Source: Zeimonas sediminis (GTDB lineage: Bacteria; Pseudomonadota; Gammaproteobacteria; Burkholderiales; Burkholderiaceae_E). From it: a stretch of 64,000 nucleotides of DNA. How positions within the stretch are numbered: position 1 is the stretch's first letter; every line of letters starts with the position of its first letter. The notes under the pieces were generated by a model. The model did no database searches and was not told where the DNA came from. It worked only from the letters and a program-made list of their open reading frames with translations. Of this stretch, positions 7,178 to 18,560 are shown piece by piece. The position numbers and the translations under genes were made by a program. The stretch covers positions 186,001 through 250,000 of the forward strand of contig NZ_JAMQYE010000002.1 in assembly GCF_023721795.1 (NCBI RefSeq). The letters run 5' to 3'.

Positions 7178-8677
7178 TCATCGAACCGCCCAGAGGCGCC
7201 AATCCCTCTGTGTTTCCACCAGCGTCAGACAGGCGGGAATGGGGCCGACAAGGCTGTTCTCGATCAGGTGTGTAAACCCGCTACCTTCGAGACTGTCACA
7301 GTGTAGTTTACCGCCGCCCAGATCCAGGACGACTTGCTGATAACGGGGCTTGAGCGCCCCAACCTCGAAGGCGGGGGCAATTCGGATCTCGCCCGGATTC
7401 GCGAACAACGTACTGTAGGTCGCCTGATTAAACGCCGTCATGACGACCGAACCGGGGGGCAAGTCAAATCTGACCATCGTCGCATAATTCGTATAGGTGG
7501 AGGAAAGCACCGACATCGAGAGCGCACCGAGCGTGATCGCCATAGACCGAATGGCCACGGGTAGCCTTAGTTCCGCTGTGCGCAACGCGGAAAGTGCATG
7601 GAGCGCGAACAACGGAGCCACGATTCCGCAGTAGCGCGCCTGATTCGACAGGAGAAAGAAGAGAGCAAGTACAAAGACTCTTGGCTCTGCGGCCGATCGC
7701 CCGAGCGCCCAGAATGAGGCGAATGCGAGCACTAGCATCGACGGCGCAAGCAACACGTTCACGATGCTGACATTCTCACCTACGACTATACCGGGCAATC
7801 GATTCGCGACTTGGCTAAATGCCCAAAGCACGGTCTCGAGCGCATGGCCATCAGTGATAAGCCACCATAGCCAGGCCCATAGCGCAGACATGGTCACCAG
7901 GATGCCGACCCGTCCCCTCCACGACAGAGGCAAGAGTATCGCCGCGGGGAAATAGAGAGCGGCCAGCCAGTAGCCCGTCCCGAGGAAGACTCCCGTGACA
8001 GACCATATGAGCACGCCGAGTCGCGTCGCGACCAAGGTACCCGCAAGCGCCCAGATCGTGAGGAAGATCTCTGGCCTTGCCAGTACCAGTCGTGCGGACA
8101 TCGTCTGCATCACGAGCACCATGGCGACCAGCACGAGCACATCGCTGAATGGATGCCCGCCGAGGAACCGCCTCGCAGCCAAGACAAATACGAGCGCGAA
8201 GCCGGAAAATGCCAACGCCTGCAATATCCACATCGCGCCTGGCAGACCGACAGCGAACGCGAGAGCCCCGACCACCCGGTCGAATGCGGGGTACAGCGGC
8301 GCAGGCGGAAGTGCGGTGTGGACATACATTCCGGCATAGCCGTCCGCCCAAAACGCTGAAGCAAGATGGCGCAGGAGGTCGTCCGACGCCGCAGGGGGTG
8401 TCATCACCAGTTTGGCTGCAAGGACCAAGAGAGGCACGCCAACGACAGCCCACCGGTTCCGTTCGAGCAGATCCTCGAGTGTCTTGAGGAATCGCTCATG
8501 ATTTGCCCAGACTAAAAGGAGAAACGGAATTGCCCCTCCGCCGGAACCCGTTTCGGCGCCGAGCCCAAGCAAAACCACCCCTAAGGCCATAGTCGCCAAT
8601 ACCCCAAGGCGCGACCGGGTACTCGTCGAATAGATATCAAAAAATGACCGCACCCAGGCAATCAATACGGGGCTCAT
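7178..8677 (-). CDS. Polytopic membrane protein, GT-C-like (function unknown)
   Basis: The protein has 499 residues with about ten hydrophobic segments, for example VLATMALGVVLLGLG and AITLGALSMSVLSSTYTNYA, and a soluble C-terminal tail of about 90 residues. An early extracytoplasmic loop has PPAASDDLLRHLASAFWADGYAG, an acidic pair in the place where GT-C glycosyltransferases keep a catalytic Asp. I do not recognise a named family. It is the last gene of a tight three-gene operon (gap of 12 bases to the 95-residue gene). G+C and third-position bias are visibly lower than in flanking housekeeping genes. A polyprenyl-linked sugar transferase is the best guess from topology and from the nearby GT2 and GtrA genes. 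Confidence 0.6.
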   Translation of the reverse strand: MSPVLIAWVRSFFDIYSTSTRSRLGVLATMALGVVLLGLGAETGSGGGAIPFLLLVWANHERFLKTLEDLLERNRWAVVGVPLLVLAAKLVMTPPAASDDLLRHLASAFWADGYAGMYVHTALPPAPLYPAFDRVVGALAFAVGLPGAMWILQALAFSGFALVFVLAARRFLGGHPFSDVLVLVAMVLVMQTMSARLVLARPEIFLTIWALAGTLVATRLGVLIWSVTGVFLGTGYWLAALYFPAAILLPLSWRGRVGILVTMSALWAWLWWLITDGHALETVLWAFSQVANRLPGIVVGENVSIVNVLLAPSMLVLAFASFWALGRSAAEPRVFVLALFFLLSNQARYCGIVAPLFALHALSALRTAELRLPVAIRSMAITLGALSMSVLSSTYTNYATMVRFDLPPGSVVMTAFNQATYSTLFANPGEIRIAPAFEVGALKPRYQQVVLDLGGGKLHCDSLEGSGFTHLIENSLVGPIPACLTLVETQRDWRLWAVR

Positions 8678-8689
8678 CTACGTCTCCGC

Positions 8690-8977
8690 TCAAAAAGTCC
8701 CGGCCTCATCCCGAACACCGGTTGTGGCCGCGGGACGGCCCTCCATGCCGCTCTGCCATCGCAAGCCCATGTCGCGAAAAGCTTGCGCAACCTTGGCGTG
8801 AAACGCCTCCAAGCACCGCTGCAAATTTTTGGGCGAGACTTCAAGTGTCACAATGCGCCGCCGACGATCGGCAAGCGAAACGACAGCCAACGGTCGAAGC
8901 GGCGCCAGAATCGGAATCATGACGAGCGGCAGAAACAGCAATCGACGCTCCTGGCCCCACAAGACCACCCTCCGCAA
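8690..8977 (-). CDS. Small hypothetical protein in membrane-protein operon
   Basis: The product has 95 residues: a basic N-terminus, one hydrophobic stretch (LLFLPLVMIPILAPLRPLAVV), then a charged region with a predicted helix (PKNLQRCLEAFHAKVAQAFRDMG). I recognise no family. Support for a real gene comes from its fit between two larger genes on the same strand, with gaps of 9 and 12 bases, and from similar lower-GC codon use. It could be a small membrane partner of its neighbours. A spurious frame cannot be excluded. Confidence 0.45.
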   Translation of the reverse strand: MRRVVLWGQERRLLFLPLVMIPILAPLRPLAVVSLADRRRRIVTLEVSPKNLQRCLEAFHAKVAQAFRDMGLRWQSGMEGRPAATTGVRDEAGTF

Positions 8978-8986
8978 CAGCCAGCG

Positions 8987-10873
8987 TCATCTCGCGATCG
9001 CTCCGCAATGGAGCACCCAGACCTCCGCATCGACGTCGATGCCGACTCTGGTACCCCCCTCCCCCCCCGATATCTGCCTCCCCAGGATGAGGACCAAGTC
9101 TGGTTGCTCGGCGCACAATCGTTCCGCGCCCCCCTTGGCGATCTTGAGCGGTTGCGACTCAATCCGTCTGATCTCCTCGAATCGAATCTTTCCATCTCGA
9201 CCGCCAAACGACGCGACCATTGCGGCTCGGCGTACCACCTCATCGGACAATCGACGGTCGAACATCTGCGCCGCAGCCTGCTCAGAAGAAATGAAATTCG
9301 CGCGTCCGAGGGCGAGCCATGCCAGCTTAAGGTTTTCAGGCCAGTACACCGTGCTGCCCCCCGCTATTGCCTCTCGAAGTGCGGGCATCCCTGATGAGAT
9401 CCATCTCTCCTCGATGCGGGTCTTGGCGCTTCTCGAGTCGTTCAATACGAAAGCAGCATAAGAAGTCACGAGCAACACCATCGCCTTCCGCAGGCAAGAG
9501 CGTCCCTCCGGCCCACTGATCGCCCGGAGTATCACTGCAAGTGCGCTCGCCAGAATCCAGCCAAAGTAAGTGGTCATCACCTCATGAATTGAGACCCTTG
9601 AAGCGAGTACCTGCCAATTCTCGAAAACAACGTACTGGGTCGTAATCACCGCGAGGATGAATCCGGCAAAAAGAAATGCGAACGAGGCAATTCCAAATCG
9701 CTCCGGAAAGGCCCCCTGCCAGACTGGCCTTTCCACGACAGCCAACAAAATGAGGGCATGGGCCAACAACATCCACGAAACCGCCGGAACAAAGGAATAA
9801 AAACTCAACGCTGCTGAGGGAACAGCACCCAGAAAAAGCAACGCAAGTCCTCGCCTTGGTTTCCACAAGTCGTAAGCGACTGCAAATGCCGCCAATGGAG
9901 CCACCCACATCGCAACCCATACCGATCGCCATGTCTGCGCCTGCAAAACGAGCGCCGCATCCATCATTTCTGCGAACACAGAAGCGGCCACCCCAGAAAC
10001 CGCTGCCATGCCAATCGCAAGAAGCAGTCCGCTCGCCGGAAGCCGTCCCAACCTTGCCGCGGCGATCAGGACGAGCACTGGCGCTGCAATCTTCGCGTAG
10101 TAGGCGCCACTCCACTCGCTTGGAAGAATGAACGGATTGCGCATGCGAGTTGCCTCGAGCCAGTCGCCATCCATCGCGCCGAAGGCGATTCTTGCGACCG
10201 CGACCGATGCGACCATGGCGAGGAGCAAGAGAAACAGCGACCTGAACCAGCTGCAGCGAAGCACGCGATTCGCCAACATCAAACAGACAGCGATCACCGC
10301 AGGAAACGCCATGATCGGATGCACCGCCAGAGCGACGGATACCAAGGCAATGCCGATCCAGGACCTATTCGCGCCGATTGCGAGCAACCCGAGCAGGCTG
10401 AGCGGCTCCGCAAATGTTCGGGCTGTAACAAAATTCTCTGCGAGTCGGAATACAAGAATCTCGCCGTACCAGTGTGGCATCAAGGTCAAGACGGGCGCCA
10501 CAGCCCAGAACAAGCCGCGCGGCACCAGTCTCACACCCCATAACAGGGCAGCGGCCGCCCAGGCCAACTGACCGATAGCGAACATCACCCACGCGCCCGG
10601 CACGATCCCAAAGTACTTGATCGCCACCGCATATAGGCGCCCAAAGACGCTGACCTCGAATGGGGATCCTTCGAGGAAGAAGAGATCCTGCCGTATTGCC
10701 GAAGGGCCCAGTCGATAGAGAGCTTCGGCCGTGTAGAAAATCGAATCGTGTGTGATGCCCCCAAAAGGATGGACCAGCATCCAGATGGAAACAAAGGCCA
10801 GCCACACGAAGGGGCTGCGTAGCAGCCCTTTCCGTTCAGGGCCAACCTGCCCGGATTCCCTCAGTGGCGTCAT
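8987..10873 (-). CDS. Large polytopic membrane protein (function unknown)
   Basis: The protein has 628 residues and about 12-13 hydrophobic segments (for example SWIGIALVSVALAVHPIMAFPAVIAVCLML), followed by a soluble C-terminal domain of about 150 residues. The first loop, HPFGGITHDSIFYTAEALYRL, contains an acidic residue placed as in GT-C enzymes, and the next loop LAENFVTARTFAEP is polar. No family could be named with confidence. Codon 602 lies in a run of eight G on the coding strand, followed after one A by six more G, a potentially slippery tract near the C-terminus. It is the first gene of the operon and is divergent from the GT2 gene across a 284-base gap in which I recognise no clear signal. 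Confidence 0.6.
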   Translation of the reverse strand: MTPLRESGQVGPERKGLLRSPFVWLAFVSIWMLVHPFGGITHDSIFYTAEALYRLGPSAIRQDLFFLEGSPFEVSVFGRLYAVAIKYFGIVPGAWVMFAIGQLAWAAAALLWGVRLVPRGLFWAVAPVLTLMPHWYGEILVFRLAENFVTARTFAEPLSLLGLLAIGANRSWIGIALVSVALAVHPIMAFPAVIAVCLMLANRVLRCSWFRSLFLLLLAMVASVAVARIAFGAMDGDWLEATRMRNPFILPSEWSGAYYAKIAAPVLVLIAAARLGRLPASGLLLAIGMAAVSGVAASVFAEMMDAALVLQAQTWRSVWVAMWVAPLAAFAVAYDLWKPRRGLALLFLGAVPSAALSFYSFVPAVSWMLLAHALILLAVVERPVWQGAFPERFGIASFAFLFAGFILAVITTQYVVFENWQVLASRVSIHEVMTTYFGWILASALAVILRAISGPEGRSCLRKAMVLLVTSYAAFVLNDSRSAKTRIEERWISSGMPALREAIAGGSTVYWPENLKLAWLALGRANFISSEQAAAQMFDRRLSDEVVRRAAMVASFGGRDGKIRFEEIRRIESQPLKIAKGGAERLCAEQPDLVLILGRQISGGEGGTRVGIDVDAEVWVLHCGAIAR

Positions 10874-11157
10874 GCTCCGTGTCCAACATCAGGCCCAGTT
10901 ACGCAAATAGCTCTGTCACAAGAAGCGCCGGCGACTTTGACGCCCCCTTGCAGCTAGAACGACGCAGCAGATTTGCATCGCTGCGAGTTTGAAGGATGCC
11001 ACGACGCCAGACGGAGCCCCCAGTTGCGGGAGCAAAGGGTCCAAAGGGAAGCGGAGCCGAATACCGGGGCGATCGACGTTTCGTGAAATACTCGCACCTC
11101 AGATGTACGACATCGTGTTCAAATATGACGGTTGCGATCGACAAATAGTTCCAGCCT

Positions 11158-12138
11158 GTGGGCACAGCACGATCCCCGTTTCGTTTCACCGATGCAAACT
11201 CAAGCGGTGGCTCCGCACCCGTACCCGCCATCGCCGTACTCGTCCCTTGCCATAACGAGGCCCAGACGGTCGCAGGCGTCATAGCAGCCTTCAAGCAGGC
11301 TCTCCCGACCGCCAGCGTCTACGTATACGACAACCGATCGACCGACGGCACGGCCGCGGTCGCCGCTGCGGCGGGTGCGATCGTCCGCAAGGAACCTCGC
11401 CCCGGCAAGGGGAATGTCGTTCGGCGGATGTTCGGAGACGTGGAGGCCGACGTCTACATCCTCGTCGACGGCGACGGTACCTACGACGCCTCCGTAGCGC
11501 CGGAGATGGTGAAGCTTCTCGCAACCAGCATGCTGGACATGGTCGTGGCAAACCGACAAGGGGTCTACGCGAACGCCCATCGCGCTGGCCACGGCTTCGG
11601 AAACCGCGTGTTCAATGCCTTCTATGGCGCGGTCTTCGGGCCGGAGTTCCGAGACATCTTTTCCGGTTATCGCGCTTTCTCTCGCCGCTTCGTCAAGTCT
11701 TTCCCAGCCGTCTCCCACGGCTTCGAGATCGAAACCGAGATGTCGGTGCACGCCAGTCAGCTCAGGCTGCCGGTGGCCGAGATCGAGGCGCCTTACGGCG
11801 AGCGGCCGGAGGGGTCGGTCAGCAAACTGAACACCTTCCGCGATGCAGTGCGGATTCTCCGGATGATGCTGATCCTGTACAAGGAGGTCCGCCCGGCCCG
11901 ATTCTTCGGGTACATTGCTGCCGCGCTGTTCGGCATAGCGGTACTTCTTGGCATCCCACTGATCGAGACCTTCCTACAAACGGGTCTCGTTCCCCGCTTC
12001 CCGACCGCGATTTTGGCCACAGGACTAGCGGTGCTGTCTGCGATCTCGCTGACCTGCGGGCTGATCCTCGACAGCGTGGCGCGTGGCCAACTCGAGCAGA
12101 AGCGCTTCGCCTACCTAGCGCAGACGGACGGACGATGA
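11158..12138 (+). CDS. GT2 glycosyltransferase (polyprenyl-phosphate sugar synthase type)
   Basis: This 326-residue protein starts at GTG; no in-frame ATG precedes the catalytic domain. IAVLVPCHNEAQTVAGVI opens a GT-A fold, YDNRSTDGT follows, and the metal-binding motif is VDGDGTYD. The pattern is close to dolichyl-phosphate mannose / undecaprenyl-phosphate glucose synthases. Two hydrophobic segments near the C-terminus (FFGYIAAALFGIAVLLGI and ILATGLAVLSAISLTCGLIL) anchor it to the membrane. It would load a nucleotide sugar onto a polyprenyl phosphate for use by membrane glycosyltransferases. The following methyltransferase gene overlaps its stop by 4 bases. Confidence 0.82.
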   Translation: MGTARSPFRFTDANSSGGSAPVPAIAVLVPCHNEAQTVAGVIAAFKQALPTASVYVYDNRSTDGTAAVAAAAGAIVRKEPRPGKGNVVRRMFGDVEADVYILVDGDGTYDASVAPEMVKLLATSMLDMVVANRQGVYANAHRAGHGFGNRVFNAFYGAVFGPEFRDIFSGYRAFSRRFVKSFPAVSHGFEIETEMSVHASQLRLPVAEIEAPYGERPEGSVSKLNTFRDAVRILRMMLILYKEVRPARFFGYIAAALFGIAVLLGIPLIETFLQTGLVPRFPTAILATGLAVLSAISLTCGLILDSVARGQLEQKRFAYLAQTDGR

Positions 12139-12836
12139 GTGCAGTGGACTCCGGGGGCTTCAGCTATTCCGGTCGTGACAACTTGGAGGCGATGCGCCTC
12201 GCCGTCCGCTATAACGCGTTCCTGGTCGACCTAATTGGGGCACACGCTGCCCCGGTCGACCGCATTCTCGACTTCGGGGCCGGCCTTGGGTTGTTCGCCG
12301 AGGCGTTGCGGGCGCGCGGACACCAGGTATCGTGCCTCGAGGTCGACGATGAACTTGCGCGAGGACTCGCTGACCGGGGTTTCCGGGCGGTTCGCTCGCC
12401 CGACGAACTCGCCGACAGTAGTATCGACTACCTTTACTCGCTGAACGTGCTCGAGCATATCGACGACGAGGTCGCGGCGCTCTCCGCACTGATGCCTAAA
12501 CTGCGACGGGGCGCCCGCTGCCTGATATACGTACCGGCGTTCCCCATTCTCTACAGTGCGATGGACCGGTTGGTCGGCCATCATCGCCGCTACACCGCCG
12601 GGAGCCTTCGCGCGGCGCTCGAGGGGGCCGGGCTTAGCGTCGAGCGCGTGGAATACGCCGACTGCCTCGGCTTTCCTGCATCTCTTGCATATCGGATGCT
12701 GGGGGGGGACGGCACGCTGAGCCCGGCGTCGGTGGTGGCCTACGACCGATGGGCGTTCCCGGCGAGTCGCGCCATCGATCGGCTCACCCGACGATGGTTT
12801 GGCAAGAACGTATTCGCCGTGGCACGCAAACGCTGA
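12135..12836 (+). CDS. Class I SAM-dependent methyltransferase
   Basis: The product has 233 residues. The SAM-binding motif I is ILDFGAGLGLFAEALRARG, with the acidic end of strand 2 at LEVDD and motif IV-like SLNVLEHIDD. The later HHRRYTAGSLRAALEGAGL is typical of Methyltransf_11/23-type enzymes acting on small molecules or lipid-linked sugars. It overlaps the GT2 gene by ATGA, so the two are translationally coupled and probably act on the same product. Codon 193 sits in a run of eight G (12711-12718); a one-base slip would replace the last 40 residues. The exact substrate is unknown. Confidence 0.78.
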   Translation: MSAVDSGGFSYSGRDNLEAMRLAVRYNAFLVDLIGAHAAPVDRILDFGAGLGLFAEALRARGHQVSCLEVDDELARGLADRGFRAVRSPDELADSSIDYLYSLNVLEHIDDEVAALSALMPKLRRGARCLIYVPAFPILYSAMDRLVGHHRRYTAGSLRAALEGAGLSVERVEYADCLGFPASLAYRMLGGDGTLSPASVVAYDRWAFPASRAIDRLTRRWFGKNVFAVARKR

Positions 12837-12860
12837 CCTCGGCAACAACATTCGCGCGGG

Positions 12861-13241
12861 TCAATCTCGGAAGACGAACAGCCTGTAGCCTGCGAAGCTC
12901 AGCAGCATGGAGACCATTGTCGCGAGCACGATGGCCAACACCACCGACCCGATCGCCCCGACAAGCGCCGAGTAGATGCCGTAGTTGATGGACGCAGCCG
13001 CGAGCGCGACGGCGGCATAGCGCGACAGGCCAGCCGGCCCGCGACCGCCGCTCCCGCGAAAGGTCAACCGCCCATTGGCGATCCAGGTGATGAATATCGC
13101 AAGAGCCAGACCAGGCCAGCGGGCGAGACGAGGCCCCCAGCCGAGTTCGACGAGCGCTGTGGTGATACCGGTATCGACGACAAATCCAGCCACGCCGACG
13201 AGCGCGAACCGGCCGAACTGGGCCGCAAATCGAGACAGCAT
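12861..13241 (-). CDS. GtrA-family membrane protein
   Basis: The protein has 126 residues and four transmembrane segments, with the opening FGRFALVGVAGFVVDTGITTAL, the NGRLTFRGSG motif after helix 2 and the C-terminal SFAGYRLFVFRD, all standard for GtrA. Members are proposed to flip polyprenyl-phosphate-linked sugars across the membrane, often beside a GtrB-like GT2. Here the GT2 gene is on the other strand, 723 bases away, and ends tail-to-tail with gtrA. The gene follows clpB by 24 bases on the same strand and might be read from the clpB transcript. Confidence 0.88.
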   Translation of the reverse strand: MLSRFAAQFGRFALVGVAGFVVDTGITTALVELGWGPRLARWPGLALAIFITWIANGRLTFRGSGGRGPAGLSRYAAVALAAASINYGIYSALVGAIGSVVLAIVLATMVSMLLSFAGYRLFVFRD

Positions 13242-13265
13242 GATGGGAAAGCTCGCTGACGCGTT

Positions 13266-15878
<2,613 letters not shown>

Positions 15879-15950
15879 GGGCGGAGGATCCTGCGGTTCT
15901 TCGTGATGGGCGGATTCTGGGCCGCACGGGCGGCCGCCGGGTTGATCTCG

Positions 15951-15979
15951 ATCTGGGGGCCGGCGGATCGGATTTCAAG
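15951..15979 (-). promoter_or_regulatory. Heat-shock (sigma-32) promoter of clpB
   Basis: On the minus strand CTTGAAA is followed by 14 bases and then CCCCAGAT. The sigma-32 consensus is CTTGAAA, 13-15 bases, CCCCATNT, so only one position deviates. The predicted transcript would begin about 65 bases before the clpB ATG. This is the expected control for clpB. Confidence 0.8.
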
Positions 15980-15992
15980 GCGCCAGCGCAGC

Positions 15993-16021
15993 TTGCGGCC
16001 GGACCGATAAAGGACTAAATT
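15993..16021 (+). promoter_or_regulatory. Possible sigma-70 promoter for the toxin-antitoxin pair
   Basis: TTGCGG, 17 bases, then TAAATT, ending 26 bases upstream of the antitoxin ATG. The spacing is ideal but the hexamers match the consensus only 3/6 and 4/6. It lies back-to-back with the clpB promoter in a 169-base divergent gap. Confidence 0.35.
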
Positions 16022-16047
16022 CGGTTCTATCGACCGGAGCCGCCCCG

Positions 16048-16323
16048 ATGCGCTACTCGACCCGAATCAAACCGATCAGCTACCTGAAGGCCCATGCCGC
16101 CGAGGTGCTCGACAATCTGCTCGAGGCGCGCGAGCCGCTGATCATCACGCAGAACGGCGAGGCCAAGGCGGTGATCCAGGACATCGCTTCCTACGAGGAA
16201 ACCCAAGAGACGCTCGCCTTGCTGAAGATCCTCGCGCTCGCGAACCGGGAGATCGAAGAGGGCAAGACGCTGCCTGCGGAAGAGGTCTTCGAGCGGCTTC
16301 GCGCGCGGATACCGGAACGCTGA
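16048..16323 (+). CDS. Phd/YefM-family antitoxin
   Basis: This is a 91-residue protein. The N-terminus has SYLKAHAAEVLDNLLEAREPLIITQNGEAKAVIQDIASYEE, the Phd/YefM DNA-binding fold with the usual pattern of a short helix, then LIITQNGEAKAVI. The C-terminus is a charged helix that would wrap the toxin (KTLPAEEVFERLRARI). It would neutralise the downstream RelE/ParE-type toxin and repress the operon with it. The toxin gene starts 19 bases after its stop. Confidence 0.88.
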   Translation: MRYSTRIKPISYLKAHAAEVLDNLLEAREPLIITQNGEAKAVIQDIASYEETQETLALLKILALANREIEEGKTLPAEEVFERLRARIPER

Positions 16324-16342
16324 ACCCCCGGCGGCACGCCGA

Positions 16343-16669
16343 ATGTCGTTCGAAGTCCGGTTCACGCGGGGGGCCGAGCGTGATCTGCACGAGATTCACG
16401 GCTACATTTCCTCGTTCGACTCGCCGGCCAACGCCGACCGTCTGGTCCAGCAGCTTCAGGCGGTCTGCGATGGCCTCGCCCGATTCCCGGAGAGAGGCTC
16501 GCACCCTCGAGAGCTGCTCGAACTCGGAAGCCGTGAATACCGGCAGGCGATCTCCGGACCTTACCGAGTCGTTTACCGGGTCGTCGACCGCAAGGTGATG
16601 ATCCTGCTGATCGCCGACGGCCGCCGCGACATGCGTTCGCTGCTGGCCCGTCGGCTGCTCGGCGCCTGA
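16343..16669 (+). CDS. RelE/ParE-superfamily toxin
   Basis: This 108-residue basic protein has VRFTRGAERDLHEIHGYISS at the start (beta strand then two helices), the middle FPERGSHPRELLELGSREYRQAI, and the closing strands YRVVYRVVDRKVMILLIADGRRD. This is the RelE/ParE toxin fold. Whether it is a ribosome-dependent mRNase (RelE) or a gyrase poison (ParE) cannot be decided by eye; the FPERG...E-Y/R-Q and Y-R-V-V-Y pattern leans to the RelE/StbE-ParE group. It is paired with the Phd-type antitoxin immediately upstream. Confidence 0.87.
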   Translation: MSFEVRFTRGAERDLHEIHGYISSFDSPANADRLVQQLQAVCDGLARFPERGSHPRELLELGSREYRQAISGPYRVVYRVVDRKVMILLIADGRRDMRSLLARRLLGA

Positions 16670-16718
16670 TCCCAGTCCAAGACCTGATCCATACCAGGAC
16701 CACACCCCGCAAACCACC

Positions 16719-17846
16719 ATGTCCCACCTGTTCACGCCCCTCAAACTCCGCTCGCTCACCCTGCCCAACCGCATCGTGATCTCCCCGATGTGCCAGTACT
16801 CGGCCGTCGAGGGCCGGGTGCAGCCCTGGCACCACGCCCACCTGGGCACGCTGGCGATCAGCGGCGCCGGCATGCTGATCGTCGAGGCCACCGCGGTGGA
16901 GCCGGCCGGCCGGATCACCCCGGGCTGCGTGGGCCTGTACGACGACGCCACCGAGGCCGCGATGGCCGACCTGGTGCGCATGCTGCGCAGCGTGAGCCCG
17001 ATTCCGCTGGCCCTGCAGATCGGGCACGCCGGCCGCAAGGCTTCCAGCGGCCGCCCCTGGGAGGGCGGGCGCCTGATCCCGGCCTCGGGCGGCGGCTGGA
17101 CGCCGGTGGCGCCCAGCGCCACGCCGATCGGCGACGACGAGCCCGCGCCGCACGCGATGAGCGTGGCCGAGCTCGACGCGCTGAAGGAGCGCTTCGTGCA
17201 GGCCACGCTGCGCGCGGACCGCCTCGGCTTCGACGCGATCGAGGTGCACGGCGCGCACGGCTACCTGCTGCACCAGTTCCTGTCGCCGATCGCGAACAAG
17301 CGCACCGACCAGTACGGCGGATCGCTCGAGAACCGGATGCGCTGGCCGCTCGAGGTCTTCGAGGCGATGCGCTCGGCCTGGCCCGCCCACAAGCCGATGG
17401 GCATGCGCATCTCGGCCACCGACTGGCGTAACGACCTGCCCGAGGGCGATCGCTGGGACGTGCCCGACGCGATCGTGTTCTCGCAGAAGTGCGAGAAGAT
17501 CGGCGCCGACTGGATCGACGTGTCCAGCGGCGGCGTGTCGCCGCAGCAGAAGATCACGATCGGCCCCGGCTACCAGGTGCCCTTCGCCGAGGCGGTCCGC
17601 CAGCAGGTGAAGATCCCGGTCATCGCGGTGGGTCTGATCACCGAGCCGCGCCAGGCCGAGGAGATCCTCGCCTCGGGCAAGGCCGACATGGTGGCGCTGG
17701 CCCGCGGCATGCTTTGGAACCCGCGCTGGCCGTGGCAGGCCGCCGCCGAGCTCGACGGCACCGTGGAGGCGCCGCGCCAGTACTGGCGCAGCCAGCCGCG
17801 CGCGCACATGGCGATCTTCGGGCAGACGACGTTCGGCCAGCGATGA
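16719..17846 (+). CDS. NADH:flavin oxidoreductase, Old Yellow Enzyme (YqjM/NamA type)
   Basis: The 375-residue product is a full-length TIM-barrel FMN enzyme. Visible features are [14 protein letters not shown] with the YqjM-class Cys (C25) and Tyr27, [10 protein letters not shown], the substrate-binding pair H177 and H180 in [32 protein letters not shown], and the phosphate-binding end [10 protein letters not shown]. It would reduce activated C=C bonds of enones or nitro compounds with NAD(P)H. The stop overlaps the HAD gene start (ATGA), suggesting an operon 16719-19391 of oxidoreductase, HAD phosphatase and IMPase-like protein. Confidence 0.93.
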   Translation: MSHLFTPLKLRSLTLPNRIVISPMCQYSAVEGRVQPWHHAHLGTLAISGAGMLIVEATAVEPAGRITPGCVGLYDDATEAAMADLVRMLRSVSPIPLALQIGHAGRKASSGRPWEGGRLIPASGGGWTPVAPSATPIGDDEPAPHAMSVAELDALKERFVQATLRADRLGFDAIEVHGAHGYLLHQFLSPIANKRTDQYGGSLENRMRWPLEVFEAMRSAWPAHKPMGMRISATDWRNDLPEGDRWDVPDAIVFSQKCEKIGADWIDVSSGGVSPQQKITIGPGYQVPFAEAVRQQVKIPVIAVGLITEPRQAEEILASGKADMVALARGMLWNPRWPWQAAAELDGTVEAPRQYWRSQPRAHMAIFGQTTFGQR

Positions 17847-18541
17847 GCGGCGCGCGTCGGGCGGTCGTCTTCGACATGGACGGCCTGATGCTCGACACCG
17901 AGCGGGTCGCGCTGGAATGCTGGCTGGACACCGCCCGCGATGCCGGCTGGGAGATCACCCGCGACGACTGCCTGGCCATGGTCGGGCTCGACCAGCGGGC
18001 TTCGGAGCGGGCGCTGATGCAGCGGGTCGGGCAGGACTTTCCGTTGCGCGAGATCTCGGACCGCGCGAAGGAGGTCTACCTGCGCCGACTGAGAAGCGAA
18101 GGAATCGGCCTGAAGCCGGGCCTGACCGCGCTGCTCGACTGGCTGGCCGCGCATTCGGTGCCGGTTGCGGTGGCCACGTCGACGCGGCACCTGCTGGCGG
18201 TCGAAAAGCTCGAGCTCGCGGGCCTGAGCCGGCGCTTCGAGGTCGTGGTCTGCGGCGACCAGGTGCCGGAGGGCAAGCCGGCGCCCCACGTGTACCTCGA
18301 GGCGGTCGCGCAGCTCGGTCTCCAGCCGGCCGCCTGCGTCGCGCTCGAGGATTCGGACATCGGCCTGCGCGCCGCCCACGCCGCGGGACTGGCGTGCATC
18401 GTGGTGCCCGACCTGCGCCCGCCGGCGGCCGGGTACGCGCCGCTCGCCCACGCCGTGGTGCCCACGCTGCGCGAGGCGCACCCGCTGGTCGGCGAGCTGC
18501 TGGGCCTCCCGGCAGGCGCCGAGGCGATGCCCGCCCGATGA
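17843..18541 (+). CDS. HAD-family phosphatase (beta-phosphoglucomutase/Gph-like)
   Basis: The protein has 232 residues and starts at the ATG overlapping the upstream stop; the longer in-frame extension belongs to a shadow. Motif I is VVFDMDGLMLDTE (D11 nucleophile, D13), motif II is VAVATST, Lys is in GKPAPHVYLEA and motif IV is LEDSDIGLRAAHAAGL. An alpha-helical cap lies between motifs I and II. This is subfamily I HAD hydrolase, which usually dephosphorylates sugar phosphates or related small molecules. Substrate unknown. Confidence 0.9.
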   Translation: MSGARRAVVFDMDGLMLDTERVALECWLDTARDAGWEITRDDCLAMVGLDQRASERALMQRVGQDFPLREISDRAKEVYLRRLRSEGIGLKPGLTALLDWLAAHSVPVAVATSTRHLLAVEKLELAGLSRRFEVVVCGDQVPEGKPAPHVYLEAVAQLGLQPAACVALEDSDIGLRAAHAAGLACIVVPDLRPPAAGYAPLAHAVVPTLREAHPLVGELLGLPAGAEAMPAR

Positions 18542-18560
18542 ACGAGCGAAGGGCTGCCCG

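Noticed and set aside
8783-9461. Two plus-strand frames of about 200 codons opposite the 628-residue membrane protein
   Set aside because: No domain, polar low-information sequence, and the opposite strand has a better-supported gene. The lower GC content here makes chance frames less extreme, but there is no ribosome-binding site.
10899-11294. 131-codon minus-strand frame in the gap before the GT2 gene
   Set aside because: It overlaps the GT2 N-terminus, has no recognisable features and would leave no room for the divergent promoters.
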